Shown here in pieces: positions 43,222 to 52,117 of a DNA stretch of 64,000 bases. The notes beneath the pieces are model-generated. The model did not search any database. It saw nothing but the letters and a program-made list of their open reading frames with translations, and was not told the origin of the DNA. Each line of letters begins with the position of its first letter. Within the stretch, counting starts at the first letter, position 1. The position numbers and the translations under genes were made by a program. The DNA comes from Micavibrio sp. (GTDB taxonomy: Bacteria; Pseudomonadota; Alphaproteobacteria; Micavibrionales; Micavibrionaceae), in contig JAQGJB010000015.1 of assembly GCA_028290825.1 (NCBI GenBank), positions 31,599 to 95,598 of the forward strand, in the 5' to 3' direction.

Positions 43222-43818
43222 ATGGCGCAGGCATCAAAACGTGAAAATATTTTAGAGGCAGCCGGGATTCTGTTTATGAATCAAGGGTTTCAGTCTGTGA
43301 GCATGGATCAGATCGCGGCAGCTGTGCCAGTTTCGAAGCCGACGCTTTATGCGCATTTTAAGGATAAAAGAGAGCTATTCAGCGCGGTTATCAGCGCCAG
43401 ATGTGCAGTTTTCATCTCTTCCCTGCAGGCCGGGGTAGAGGCCGGAAAAACGCCGGAACAGGCGCTTTATAATTTTGCCCGCGATTTCCTCGACGTTACG
43501 TTGGCCAAGGAATCCCTGCAGTTTCACCGTACGATGGTCGGAGAGAGCGTGACCTTCCCCGAGATGGCGGAATTGTTTTATGAAACCGGGCCGTTACAGG
43601 TCAAAAAAGTTCTGCAAAATTACTTTGATACGCTTAATCAGAAGAAGATCGTTCTGATTGACGACACGGCCCTTGCCGCCGATATTTTCCTCAGCATGGT
43701 AAAGGGGCATACGCACCTGAAATGCCTTCTGGGTATTACCAAAGATGTGCCAGCCGAAGAACGCGACTTCATTGCGCGCGAAACCGTGCGCTTTTTTATC
43801 AAAGGTTACAGCGTGTAA
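43222..43818 (+). CDS. TetR/AcrR family repressor
   Basis: 198 aa regulator. The N-terminal HTH reads ILEAAGILFMNQGFQSVSMDQIAAAVPVSKPTLYAHFKDK. AAGGAAG lies six bases before the ATG at 43222, and the ORF-track start at 43150 would cross the operator, so it is rejected. It very likely represses the divergent EmrAB-like pump and itself, being released by a pump substrate. Confidence 0.93.
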   Translation: MAQASKRENILEAAGILFMNQGFQSVSMDQIAAAVPVSKPTLYAHFKDKRELFSAVISARCAVFISSLQAGVEAGKTPEQALYNFARDFLDVTLAKESLQFHRTMVGESVTFPEMAELFYETGPLQVKKVLQNYFDTLNQKKIVLIDDTALAADIFLSMVKGHTHLKCLLGITKDVPAEERDFIARETVRFFIKGYSV

Positions 43819-43822
43819 AACG

Positions 43823-44221
43823 CTAACGCTTTTTCTTACCACCGCCGCAGGGATAATTGGAATAGAGCGCCATCAGGACGGCAGGCGCGGCAACAAAGGC
43901 ATCGTGTTGCGCGTTCTTTTCGAGGTATAGCAAAACCTTTACATGGATTTCATTCAGCGTCACCGTTTCCGGGATACAGAAATCAATCGCCGGTGCGATT
44001 TTCATCGAGCGCAGCATATTGTGGTAATCAATGACACCGGAGATATAAGACTGGCACGCGGCATGCGCACCGGGGGCGGTTTCATTGCCATTATCATCGA
44101 CACTGCAGATTTTCATCAGATAAGCGCCGGAAAAACGCGCGGCCTGTGCCTGCGGCATCGCATAGAAAAGGCCGCATAGCGTCAGGATCGCTATCGTCAG
44201 AACGTTACGCAGGCGGACCAA
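43823..44221 (-). CDS. exported Rap1a/Tai-like protein
   Basis: 132 aa protein with a signal peptide (cleavage after AQA, about residue 28) and a small four-Cys domain: GAYLMKICS, ACQSYISGVIDY, FCIPETVT and NYPC. This pattern matches the Rap1a/Tai domain, first described in immunity proteins of type VI secretion amidase effectors but also common in unlinked exported proteins. No amidase gene is adjacent, so immunity function is not supported here. It starts 1 nt after the upstream helicase-module gene and is probably co-transcribed. Confidence 0.78.
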   Translation of the reverse strand: MVRLRNVLTIAILTLCGLFYAMPQAQAARFSGAYLMKICSVDDNGNETAPGAHAACQSYISGVIDYHNMLRSMKIAPAIDFCIPETVTLNEIHVKVLLYLEKNAQHDAFVAAPAVLMALYSNYPCGGGKKKR

Positions 44222-44222
44222 G

Positions 44223-45599
44223 CTAATCTTTCCTGCCCACTTTTAACTGCTGCAGCATTGCGAACGGGGAATCGCCGGTTTTCGGGGCATGAACTTCGAG
44301 AACGACCTTGTCCTCGCGCGCATCGCCGCCCTTCAGGCGGTCGTTACGGTCGCGTGGTTTCCGGTCGCGCGGGTTGTCACGCTGGCCATCACGCGGGCGG
44401 GAATCTTTTTCCTTCGGACGGTCGTTGTTCTGCTGGGTTTTGCGTTGCTGCCTTGCATCTTCGCGGGCCTTGTCGCGTTCGCGGATCGCAGCCAGCTCCT
44501 CTTCGCTCAGCTTTTCAAAAGGCGGCGGGGTTTTGACTTTAGGCGCACGGCGCGGACCGCGTGGTGCGCGGGCTTTTTCGGACTCACCGGCCTTGCCACG
44601 TTTCAGGCGGAAGGTTGCGAGGTCTGGCTTTACCGGAGCGGTAGAAATTGCAGGCGTGGCCGCGGTGTCCGCCGGAGTGGCTTCGGTGGTGACCTCAGGG
44701 GTCACTTCTCCTGCTGTCGCCTCAGCCGGGGTTTCTTCCGCGACAGGTTCAACTGCCGGTTCCGCGATGGCTTCGACGGCCGCTTCGGATGGCGCTTCGG
44801 CGGCTGCTTCTTCGGATTTCGGAGCTTCTGCCTTGTCTTCAAGCTTCTTGTGGCCCATTGCCTCAAGCACTTTATAGAGATCGGGAATGGAGGAGCCGAG
44901 CCATTCGGCCATTTTGTGTGTGGCTTTGAATTTTCCGTCCTTGGCGTTGTCGTAGACGGCGCAGATCAGGCGGTCGAGCATATCAACACGGATGGCGCGG
45001 CCACCATAGACAGGATAACCGATAGCGCGCTGATAAACGGGATCGATCTCCGTCTCGTCAACGATGACGGAAACAACGCCGTCCTTCGGCACAGGCGCAG
45101 GCAGAACGCGGTCGTTCCACAGCCACCACAACAGCGCACGCAGGCGGATGGCGGCGGGCTTGTTCAGTTCCGGCACGAAGACCAGGATAGGGCCGAGGCG
45201 CACGTGACGCTGGCGCAGGGCCTTACGCATTTCCGCATCGAGCGCGGCGATTTCGGTTTCGATTTCCGCGCGTGGGATAATACCGAGGGCGAGATAAACT
45301 TTCTGCGCGATATCCTTGGTCGGACCTTCGATCCCTTCGGCATTCAGGCCGACTAGTTTTTCGAGAGTGGTGATGATGTGCTGGCCCAGCCAGTTCTTGA
45401 CGAAGATGGAAACGTCGTCGCGTTCCTGCCCTTCGAGTGCTTCGCTCTCGATCAGCTCAATCCCCGGGGTCAGTGCGGAACTGCCCTTCGTGATCTTTGC
45501 GACGGGAATACCCGGCATCGGGTTGGTGGCATCTTTCTGCCACAGTATCTGTCCATCATCCTGAAGGCGCAGTTGTTTGGGCTGGGAATTTAAAATCAT
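44223..45599 (-). CDS. stand-alone C-terminal module of SUV3-like helicase, with a low-complexity tail
   Basis: 458 aa protein. Its first ~250 residues correspond to the region that follows the helicase core in alphaproteobacterial SUV3-like RNA/DNA helicases (PVAKI near the start, FVPELNKPAAIRLRALLWWLW, AIRVDMLDRLICAVYD). No Walker or DEAD motifs are present, so the helicase domain is missing. The next ~110 residues are Ala/Glu/Pro/Thr-rich, then comes an Arg/Lys/Asp-rich tail (RPRDGQRDNPRDRKPRDRNDR) that may bind nucleic acid. Function unknown. It precedes the Rap1a/Tai-like gene by 1 nt. Confidence 0.68.
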   Translation of the reverse strand: MILNSQPKQLRLQDDGQILWQKDATNPMPGIPVAKITKGSSALTPGIELIESEALEGQERDDVSIFVKNWLGQHIITTLEKLVGLNAEGIEGPTKDIAQKVYLALGIIPRAEIETEIAALDAEMRKALRQRHVRLGPILVFVPELNKPAAIRLRALLWWLWNDRVLPAPVPKDGVVSVIVDETEIDPVYQRAIGYPVYGGRAIRVDMLDRLICAVYDNAKDGKFKATHKMAEWLGSSIPDLYKVLEAMGHKKLEDKAEAPKSEEAAAEAPSEAAVEAIAEPAVEPVAEETPAEATAGEVTPEVTTEATPADTAATPAISTAPVKPDLATFRLKRGKAGESEKARAPRGPRRAPKVKTPPPFEKLSEEELAAIRERDKAREDARQQRKTQQNNDRPKEKDSRPRDGQRDNPRDRKPRDRNDRLKGGDAREDKVVLEVHAPKTGDSPFAMLQQLKVGRKD

Positions 45600-45740
45600 A
45601 GCGACTCACAATGTTTGCTGATGGCGGCACTATAGCGTTTCCATAGATAATTGGAAACGATAAACGCTGGTCGCCGGGGGCGTTTTTTGTTAATTTTTGC
45701 CCTATATCCTTCCGAGAGACGATTATATGAAAGGCCTGCC

Positions 45741-47279
45741 ATGACCCGGATCATCCTGACCATGCTGTTTGCGTTGCTGAGCTTCACCGCGCCAGCCAAA
45801 GCGGCCATTGACGCCAAGGGCGCGGCCCATCTGAAAACCGTGTTTACCCAGTACCTGGATGACCGGAAAGCGGCGATGAAAGCCAGCAGACGGGAGTTGC
45901 GGACAGAAGGCCCACTGACCGTCGAACCGGCGGGAAGTTATTATGCGATTACGATGCCGCATATTTCCCTGATTAATGCCGATGGCACATCGACCGATGT
46001 TGGTATTTTCGCGATCAATGCCCTGCCCGGCGACAGGGCGAATGAATGGAAGCTCACCCTCGCCTCGCCCACGCCGATCACAGGATACGGGATCGACAAG
46101 CAGCCGCGTTTCCGCACGACCATCGGCGGCCAGACTTTCAACGGGATATGGAACGAGACAATTCAGACTTTTACCAAGCTGGACGCGCAATACCTGAACA
46201 TTGTCGTCAACCAAATTCAGGATGGCATTGTGATAAAAGTGCCGAAGACGACCATCATCTATAACCTGACGCCTTCCGGCGACGGAAAAACCTGGTCCGG
46301 GCCCCTGAAATACGAGATGACCGATATTCAGGCATTGCGCCGGGGGGAGACAACACCTTCGCGCATCGGCAGGTTTTCCATGGCGATGAATGTCAGGGAT
46401 TTTGATCCGGCACAGGGAACCGCCTATCAGAAGAAAATCGCCACACTGAATACCGGCAAGGTCACAACCGAGCAGTTACCGGGTATTTATGCGGCGTTTT
46501 TTGATTTCATCGGATCGTCGTGGTCGGGATTTGATTCCAAAATAACGGTCGATAGCATTGCGCTGGCCCAACCGCCGGACAGCGGCAAGCCCGCAGGGAT
46601 GATTAATCTGGGGCAGGCCGCCGTGAAGTTCGATATGGAAGGGTTCAAGACAGGTGCGGTGAAATCGCACCTGAACGTCGGCTATGACGGGCTTTCCTTC
46701 AAGCCGCCGCAGCCGGGTATGAGCGATACGGTTCCCGCCCATCTTGCGCTGGACATGGTGGCGGACAAGCTTCCCCTGAAGGAGCTCACAGCACTTGCGG
46801 TCAAGAATATCCTCCCCGAGACGGCGACGCCGGAGGCAAAGCGCGCCGCAGGGATGGAACTGGCCAGGATGATTCCGGAATTACTGACGCAAGCGGGAAC
46901 GACGGTCAAGGTTTCGGATTCATCGTTCGGCAATGCGACATATAATGTGCTGATGAACGGATTGCTGAACGCCGATGTGAAATCATTATACGGTGCGCGC
47001 GGCAAGATGAAGCTGGAGGCGAAGGGCGTTGATCAGTTGCTGAAAGCCATGCAGACGCAGATGAAAGATCCGAAACTTTCCGCGCAGGCACAGGCCGGTT
47101 TGCAGAAGGCTTATGTGGTGATGATGGTCGTCAACGGCGTCGGACAGCAGGACAAGGCAACGGGGATGCGCGTTTATGATCTCGAGCTGACCCCGGAGGG
47201 GAAGGTGATGATGAACGGTCAGGATTTATCGTTGCTGATTGCGCTGGCGCAGGCGGCTGCGCCGAAGCCGAAGCGTTAA
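45741..47279 (+). CDS. large exported hypothetical protein (YdgA/DUF945-like features)
   Basis: 512 aa protein with a signal peptide (cleavage near residue 20, AKA). The mature part has many beta-strand-like segments and a C-terminal end KVMMNGQDLSLLIALA that recalls YdgA/DUF945 proteins, though this likeness is weak. AAAGG lies six bases before the ATG at 45741; the ORF-track start at 45651 has no ribosome site. Probably periplasmic or lipid-associated. It overlaps convergent hemW by 4 nt. Confidence 0.65.
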   Translation: MTRIILTMLFALLSFTAPAKAAIDAKGAAHLKTVFTQYLDDRKAAMKASRRELRTEGPLTVEPAGSYYAITMPHISLINADGTSTDVGIFAINALPGDRANEWKLTLASPTPITGYGIDKQPRFRTTIGGQTFNGIWNETIQTFTKLDAQYLNIVVNQIQDGIVIKVPKTTIIYNLTPSGDGKTWSGPLKYEMTDIQALRRGETTPSRIGRFSMAMNVRDFDPAQGTAYQKKIATLNTGKVTTEQLPGIYAAFFDFIGSSWSGFDSKITVDSIALAQPPDSGKPAGMINLGQAAVKFDMEGFKTGAVKSHLNVGYDGLSFKPPQPGMSDTVPAHLALDMVADKLPLKELTALAVKNILPETATPEAKRAAGMELARMIPELLTQAGTTVKVSDSSFGNATYNVLMNGLLNADVKSLYGARGKMKLEAKGVDQLLKAMQTQMKDPKLSAQAQAGLQKAYVVMMVVNGVGQQDKATGMRVYDLELTPEGKVMMNGQDLSLLIALAQAAAPKPKR

Positions 47280-48439
47280 GCCAGAAGATATTTCAGGACG
47301 GCATTCAGGCGCTGACGCCCGGCGGCGGTGGCGGTGATGCGGTCGGCGGTGACGGTCAGATAACCTTCATCGGTAAGTGATTTAATTTTTGCGGGCGGGA
47401 AAAATGTTTCCCGCGTCCCGCCGGATTGTTCCTCAAGCCGGTCGAACGGGACGCCCTCGGCCAGGCGCAGGCCCATCATCAGGGCTTCGGCAAATCTCTG
47501 TTCATGGGTGACGGATTCAACGGGATGTGCACCATGCCCCTGCTCCCGCACTTTGTTCAGCCAGATTTCGGGCGCGCGGTGGGCGACAGTGGCGATCTTT
47601 TGACCATCCAGCGTCAGGCGCCCATGAGCGCCCGGACCGACACCTGCGTAATCGCCGTAACGCCAATAGGTCATATTGTGGCGCGATTCCTCGCCAGGTC
47701 TGGCGTGGTTGGAGATTTCATAGGACGGCAAACCTGCAGCGGCGAGAATATCCTGCGTCACTTCGTACATTTCACCAGCGGCCTGATCTTCCGGGATCTG
47801 GAAGTCGCCGCGCGCATGCCAGGTGTGAAAGGCTGTGCCGGGTTCAATGGTCAGTTGATAGAGGGATAAATGCCCGTTTGCCATTTGTAGCGCTTCGTTC
47901 AGTTCTTCGCGCCATTCCTGAACGGTTTGTTGCGGACGGGCGTAGATCAGGTCGAAACTGAAACGGTCGAAGGTTGAGGAGGCGATTTCAATTGCATTGC
48001 GGGCTTCGTCAACGCTGTGCGTGCGGCCAAGGAATTTCAGGTCTTTTTCCCGCAGAGACTGGATGCCGAGGGAGACACGGTTGATTCCGGCCTGGCGGAA
48101 GGCGCGGAATTTGTCAGCCTCGACCGAGGTGGGATTGGCCTCCAGCGTGATTTCGATATCGTTTGAGAATGTCCAGGCGGACTGGGCTGTATCGATGATG
48201 GCCGCGACGGTGTCGGGGTGCATCAATGACGGCGTTCCGCCGCCGAAGAAGATCGACGTTAAGCGGCGGCCCGGCGTCTGGGCGGCGTAGTGCTTGATTT
48301 CCCGTACCAAAGCCTCGCGCCAGGCGGTATGGTCAATTGTGGCGTGAACGTGCGAATTAAAGTCGCAATAGGGACATTTCGACAGGCAGAAAGGCCAGTG
48401 GACGTAGAGGCCGAATAATGTTCCGGCTTCCCCGTTCAT
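47276..48439 (-). CDS. hemW: radical SAM heme chaperone HemW
   Basis: 387 aa radical SAM protein. The cluster motif HWPFCLSKCPYCDF (CxxxCxxC) is near residue 15. The HemN-type extra Cys of true coproporphyrinogen oxidases after this motif (CxxxCxxCxC) is absent, since the sequence reads CDFNSH, which favours HemW, a heme-binding insertion protein. FFGGGTPSLM is the usual GGGTPS motif. Last gene of the rph-rdgB-hemW operon; its start overlaps the rdgB stop. Confidence 0.93.
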   Translation of the reverse strand: MNGEAGTLFGLYVHWPFCLSKCPYCDFNSHVHATIDHTAWREALVREIKHYAAQTPGRRLTSIFFGGGTPSLMHPDTVAAIIDTAQSAWTFSNDIEITLEANPTSVEADKFRAFRQAGINRVSLGIQSLREKDLKFLGRTHSVDEARNAIEIASSTFDRFSFDLIYARPQQTVQEWREELNEALQMANGHLSLYQLTIEPGTAFHTWHARGDFQIPEDQAAGEMYEVTQDILAAAGLPSYEISNHARPGEESRHNMTYWRYGDYAGVGPGAHGRLTLDGQKIATVAHRAPEIWLNKVREQGHGAHPVESVTHEQRFAEALMMGLRLAEGVPFDRLEEQSGGTRETFFPPAKIKSLTDEGYLTVTADRITATAAGRQRLNAVLKYLLA

Positions 48440-49026
48440 GAGCCGAAGGTGGCGACCGCAAATTTCTTAAATGCGATGGCGCGGTGGCTGATCTTTTCTT
48501 TTTCTTCCGGAGACATTTCGGCGAAGGTGCGGGTTTCGCCTTCGGGAACGAAGATCGGATCATAGCCGTGGCCATTAGTGCCGCGCGGCGGCCAGACCAG
48601 CGTGCCGTTGATGACGCCTTCAAAAATTTCGCAGTCGCCGTCAGGCATTGAAAGCGCCAGCGTCGCAGTGAAATAGGCGGAGCGGTCATCCCCGCCCTCC
48701 AGCATTGCATTGATCTTGCCCATAGCCATGGTGAAATCCTTTTCCGCACCGGCCCAGCGAGCGGAGAACAGGCCGGGTTGTCCATCGAGCGCGTTGACGC
48801 AAAGGCCGCTGTCGTCGGCCAGAGCCGGAAGGCTGGCTGCCTGCCCTGCCAAGGCAGCCTTGAGTACGGCGTTTTCGGCAAAGGTTGTTCCGGTTTCATC
48901 AGGCTCAGGCAGGTTGAGATCAACAGCGCAAACAGCCTCGACACCATAGGGTTTTAGCATCGCCTGGAATTCGGCGAGTTTCCCCTTGTTATGCGTGGCG
49001 ATGACGAGTTTTTTGATCTGCTTCAT
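48436..49026 (-). CDS. rdgB: dITP/XTP pyrophosphatase
   Basis: 196 aa house-cleaning enzyme that hydrolyses non-canonical purine triphosphates. ATHNKGKLAEF at the N-terminus, ADDSGLCVNALDG and the C-terminal GYDPIFVPEG...KISHRA are the Ham1/RdgB signatures. The ORF track starts at 49071, but the ATG at 49026 overlaps the rph stop and gives the family N-terminus. Confidence 0.96.
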   Translation of the reverse strand: MKQIKKLVIATHNKGKLAEFQAMLKPYGVEAVCAVDLNLPEPDETGTTFAENAVLKAALAGQAASLPALADDSGLCVNALDGQPGLFSARWAGAEKDFTMAMGKINAMLEGGDDRSAYFTATLALSMPDGDCEIFEGVINGTLVWPPRGTNGHGYDPIFVPEGETRTFAEMSPEEKEKISHRAIAFKKFAVATFGS

Positions 49027-49742
49027 TATGCAGCGATAGCCTTTTCCTGATGGGTTTTCAGTTCGACGCAACCTGCTTTGGCCAAAGCCAGAAGGCTTAA
49101 AAATTCTTCGTCGGTGAACGGTGTTTTTTCAGCCGTCCCCTGAATTTCGACGATGCCGCCCTTGCCCATGATGACGAAGTTGGCGTCGGTGTCGGCGGCG
49201 CTGTCTTCATCGTAATCGAGGTCGAGGACAGGCGTTCCGTTATAAATGCCGCAGGAAATGGCGGAAACGGAATCGACGATCGGCGAAGTTTTCAGGAGGC
49301 CGATTTCCATCAGGTATTTGATGGCGAGGCCGAGCGCGACATAGCCGCCGGTGATCGAGGCCGTGCGGGTGCCGCCATCGGCCTGAATGACGTCGCAATC
49401 GATTTTGATCTGGCGCTCGCCGAGAGCCTGCATGTCCACCGCGGCACGGAGCGCGCGACCGACAAGACGCTGGATTTCCTGGGTGCGTCCGGATTGTTTA
49501 CCCTTGGCCGCTTCGCGGTCCATGCGCGAATGGGTGGAGCGCGGCAGCATGCCGTATTCGGCGGTGACCCAGCCCTTGCCTGTATTCTTCATCCAGCCGG
49601 GCACTTTTTCCTCGACCGAAGCCGTGCAAAGGACATGGGTATCACCGAATTTCACCAGACAGGAGCCTTCGGCGTGTTTGGTGACATTGGTAATGATTTC
49701 GACTTTGCGGAGGGCATTCGGGGTCCGGCCGGAGGGGCGCAT
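49026..49742 (-). CDS. rph: ribonuclease PH
   Basis: 238 aa phosphorolytic 3'-exoribonuclease that trims tRNA precursors. [12 protein letters not shown] at the N-terminus, [26 protein letters not shown]-like [22 protein letters not shown] and [15 protein letters not shown] are the family motifs. First gene of the minus operon; divergent from hrcA. Confidence 0.97.
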   Translation of the reverse strand: MRPSGRTPNALRKVEIITNVTKHAEGSCLVKFGDTHVLCTASVEEKVPGWMKNTGKGWVTAEYGMLPRSTHSRMDREAAKGKQSGRTQEIQRLVGRALRAAVDMQALGERQIKIDCDVIQADGGTRTASITGGYVALGLAIKYLMEIGLLKTSPIVDSVSAISCGIYNGTPVLDLDYDEDSAADTDANFVIMGKGGIVEIQGTAEKTPFTDEEFLSLLALAKAGCVELKTHQEKAIAA

Positions 49743-49888
49743 GGGATTTCCTTTAAAAATGTGAATTGCGGGCAGACCATAGCCGGGAACGGGCGGCGGC
49801 GGAAAGGGTTATTTTCTCTAATAAAATCAAAGGCTACCCCATTCCTTCAGTTCGTTCGTCAAAAATCCGAACATTTTTAAATCCGGTG

Positions 49889-49916
49889 CTTGATGAAAGA
49901 GATAAGCCCCTGAATA
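49889..49916 (+). promoter_or_regulatory. putative heat-shock sigma factor (RpoH) promoter before hrcA
   Basis: CTTGATG is followed 11 bp later by CCCCTGAATA, an approximate match to the RpoH consensus (CTTGAA...CCCCATnT). It lies about 90 bp before hrcA. I found no CIRCE inverted repeat (TTAGCACTC-N9-GAGTGCTAA) in this gap. Confidence 0.3.
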
Positions 49917-50005
49917 ATATAGGAATTAATTCATATTTTGTCAAGCTTTAAATCGGAATTTCATACCTTCACAGCAGCCCGCCTTCGCTCGCGGATGACA
50001 AGGAA

Positions 50006-51079
50006 GTGAAGGCCCTATATAAAGTCCGGATGATCCCCGAACTCAACGAACGTTCACGCCAGATTTTCCGGACTATTGTCGACGCTTATCTCAGCGGTGG
50101 CGATCCGGTGGGTTCGCGCACACTGGCGCAGATGTCGGGGATGAATTTGTCCCCGGCCACGATCCGGAATGTGATGGCGGATCTGGAGGCGGCGGGCCTC
50201 CTCTACGCTCCGCATACATCCGCAGGCCGCCTGCCGACGGCGCAGGGTTTACGGCTTTATATCGACGGGTTGATGGAGGTCGGGAACCTGACGGACGATG
50301 AGCGTCACCAGATCGAGGCGCAATGCCGCACCAATGACCAGTCGATGGCGCAGATGATGGAACGGGCCGGATCGATGCTGGCCGGATTGTCCGCCGGGGC
50401 CGGGATCGTGATTGCGCCGAAGACGGACAAGCCGGTGAGCCAGGTGCAGTTTGTGCAGCTGGACGAAGGCCGTGTTCTGGTTGTCCTGGTGATGCAGGAC
50501 GGAACGATTGAGAACCGGGTGATGGCGGTTCCAGGAGATTTTTATCCTGCGGCATTGGTGTCGGCGAGCAATTACCTCAATGAACGTCTTGCGGGGCGCA
50601 CAATTAAATCGGTGCGGGAACAGGTTCTTGCGGAGATTCATTCCAACCGGGCGCAACTGGACGCGATATCGTCAGCACTGGTGCAGCAAGGTCTGGCCCT
50701 GCCCTCCAGCGAGGCATCACAAGGGCATATCATTATTCGCGGGCAGTCGCGGTTGCTGGAGGATGTGAAGGCGATCGAGGACCTTGAACGGGCGCGGTTA
50801 CTGTTCGCGGCGCTTGAGGAACAGGAAACCATTGCGCGGCTGCTGGAGGCAACGAGCGACGCAGAGGGCATCCAGATTTTCATCGGCACGGAGAGCAAGA
50901 CGTTCCAGCATTCGGGATGGTCGATGGTCATGTCGCCCTATCGCAGCGGCGAGGGGCAGATGATCGGGGCCATCGGCGTGATCGGGCCGACCCGGATCAA
51001 TTACGGGCGGATTATTCCGATTGTCGATTACACATCGAAAGTGATGGGAAAATTACTGGGGAGCCAAAATGGATCTTAA
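50006..51079 (+). CDS. hrcA: heat-inducible transcription repressor HrcA
   Basis: 357 aa repressor of heat-shock genes. The N-terminal winged helix reads PELNERSRQIFRTIVDAYLSGGDPVGSRTLAQ, followed by LSPATIRNVMADLEAAGLL and HTSAGRLPTAQGLR. The GTG at 50006 and the ATG at 50030 are both possible starts; AAGGA lies close to the GTG and neither is ideal. HrcA normally binds CIRCE, but no CIRCE was seen upstream of hrcA or dnaK here. Confidence 0.95.
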   Translation: MKALYKVRMIPELNERSRQIFRTIVDAYLSGGDPVGSRTLAQMSGMNLSPATIRNVMADLEAAGLLYAPHTSAGRLPTAQGLRLYIDGLMEVGNLTDDERHQIEAQCRTNDQSMAQMMERAGSMLAGLSAGAGIVIAPKTDKPVSQVQFVQLDEGRVLVVLVMQDGTIENRVMAVPGDFYPAALVSASNYLNERLAGRTIKSVREQVLAEIHSNRAQLDAISSALVQQGLALPSSEASQGHIIIRGQSRLLEDVKAIEDLERARLLFAALEEQETIARLLEATSDAEGIQIFIGTESKTFQHSGWSMVMSPYRSGEGQMIGAIGVIGPTRINYGRIIPIVDYTSKVMGKLLGSQNGS

Positions 51080-52037
51080 TATTTATTCGCATCCCGCATG
51101 CCTCGGGCATGAGCTTCACATCCGGCGTTTTGAAGAACGCAAAGGGCGGTTGCTTGCGCTGACGAGGCTGTTTAATGACCTGGGCCTGTCTGTCGACGAG
51201 GACATTGTTCCCGTGACAAAGGCGCAGTTATCGCAGATTCATACGCCGCGATACATCGACACGGTTGAGGCGATGAGCAGGCTGGGGCCGGTGCGCAACC
51301 GCGTTGCATCGTTCACCAACCCTTTCGTGCAATGGTATACGCGCGTTTCGCCGGGGTCATATGACGCCGCGCGTTATGCGGCGGGCAGCGTGTGCAAGGC
51401 GGTTGAGGATACGATGAGTGGCAGGTGCACGCGGGCTTTTGCCGCTATCCGCCCGCCGGGGCATCATGCCGGGCCGGAGCGCGGGGAAGGATTCTGCATC
51501 TTCAACAATATCGCAATGGGGGCGGTGCACGCCCTGAACCAAGGGGCGCGCCGCGTGGCGATTGTCGATTTCGACAGGCATCACGGGAACGGCACACAGG
51601 ATATTATCACGAACCGGGACGACAGCCGGATGATGCTGGTGTCCTCTTATCAGGCAGGATGCAAGTATGACAAAAATCACGGCCTGTCCGGCGTTCTGGC
51701 ACCGAATATCGTGACCGTGCCGATTGCGGAAGGGTCGACCTTCGGGGCCGTTGCGGCGCAATACCGGCAGTTTGTCATCCCTGCTCTGCGCGATTTTAAG
51801 CCGGAGCTGATTTTAATTTCGGCGGGGTTTGACATGCATGAGGCTGATCCGCTATCGGACATTAAACTGAAATCGGCGGATTACTATCACCTGACGCATA
51901 TGCTGGTCGAAGCCGCAGAGGAGCTTTGCGGCGGACGCATCGTTTCGGCGCTTGAGGGCGGGTATGACGAGGCGGCGCTGGCGGAAAGCGTTGATTATCA
52001 TCTGCAGGCCTTGCGCGGGGTTGCGCCGAAGCTGTAA
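51069..52037 (+). CDS. histone deacetylase family protein (acetoin/acetylpolyamine type)
   Basis: 322 aa zinc-dependent deacetylase of the arginase/HDAC fold. Zinc ligands Asp and His are in DFDRHHGNGTQ and the third Asp in SAGFDMHEADPL; RPPGHHAGP, GFCIFNN and the catalytic Tyr in EGGYDEAAL are intact. Likely substrates are acetylated small molecules or protein lysines; this cannot be read from sequence. It overlaps the end of hrcA by 11 nt, so it is translationally linked to a heat-shock regulator. Confidence 0.93.
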   Translation: MDLNIYSHPACLGHELHIRRFEERKGRLLALTRLFNDLGLSVDEDIVPVTKAQLSQIHTPRYIDTVEAMSRLGPVRNRVASFTNPFVQWYTRVSPGSYDAARYAAGSVCKAVEDTMSGRCTRAFAAIRPPGHHAGPERGEGFCIFNNIAMGAVHALNQGARRVAIVDFDRHHGNGTQDIITNRDDSRMMLVSSYQAGCKYDKNHGLSGVLAPNIVTVPIAEGSTFGAVAAQYRQFVIPALRDFKPELILISAGFDMHEADPLSDIKLKSADYYHLTHMLVEAAEELCGGRIVSALEGGYDEAALAESVDYHLQALRGVAPKL

Positions 52038-52117
52038 TCAACTTTGATCTGAATAGCCTTTTGCCTCTGGACATCGCCGGGTGCGGCGGTTACTTTTGAG
52101 GGATATCCTGACGGGGC

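Noticed and set aside
43823-44221. Type VI secretion immunity protein
   Set aside because: The domain resembles Rap1a/Tai, but no amidase effector or secretion gene is nearby, so immunity function is not claimed.
44289-45356. 355 aa plus-strand ORF
   Set aside because: Opposite the helicase-module gene; the Phe/Arg/Gly-rich sequence reflects the complementary Glu/Ala/Pro codons.
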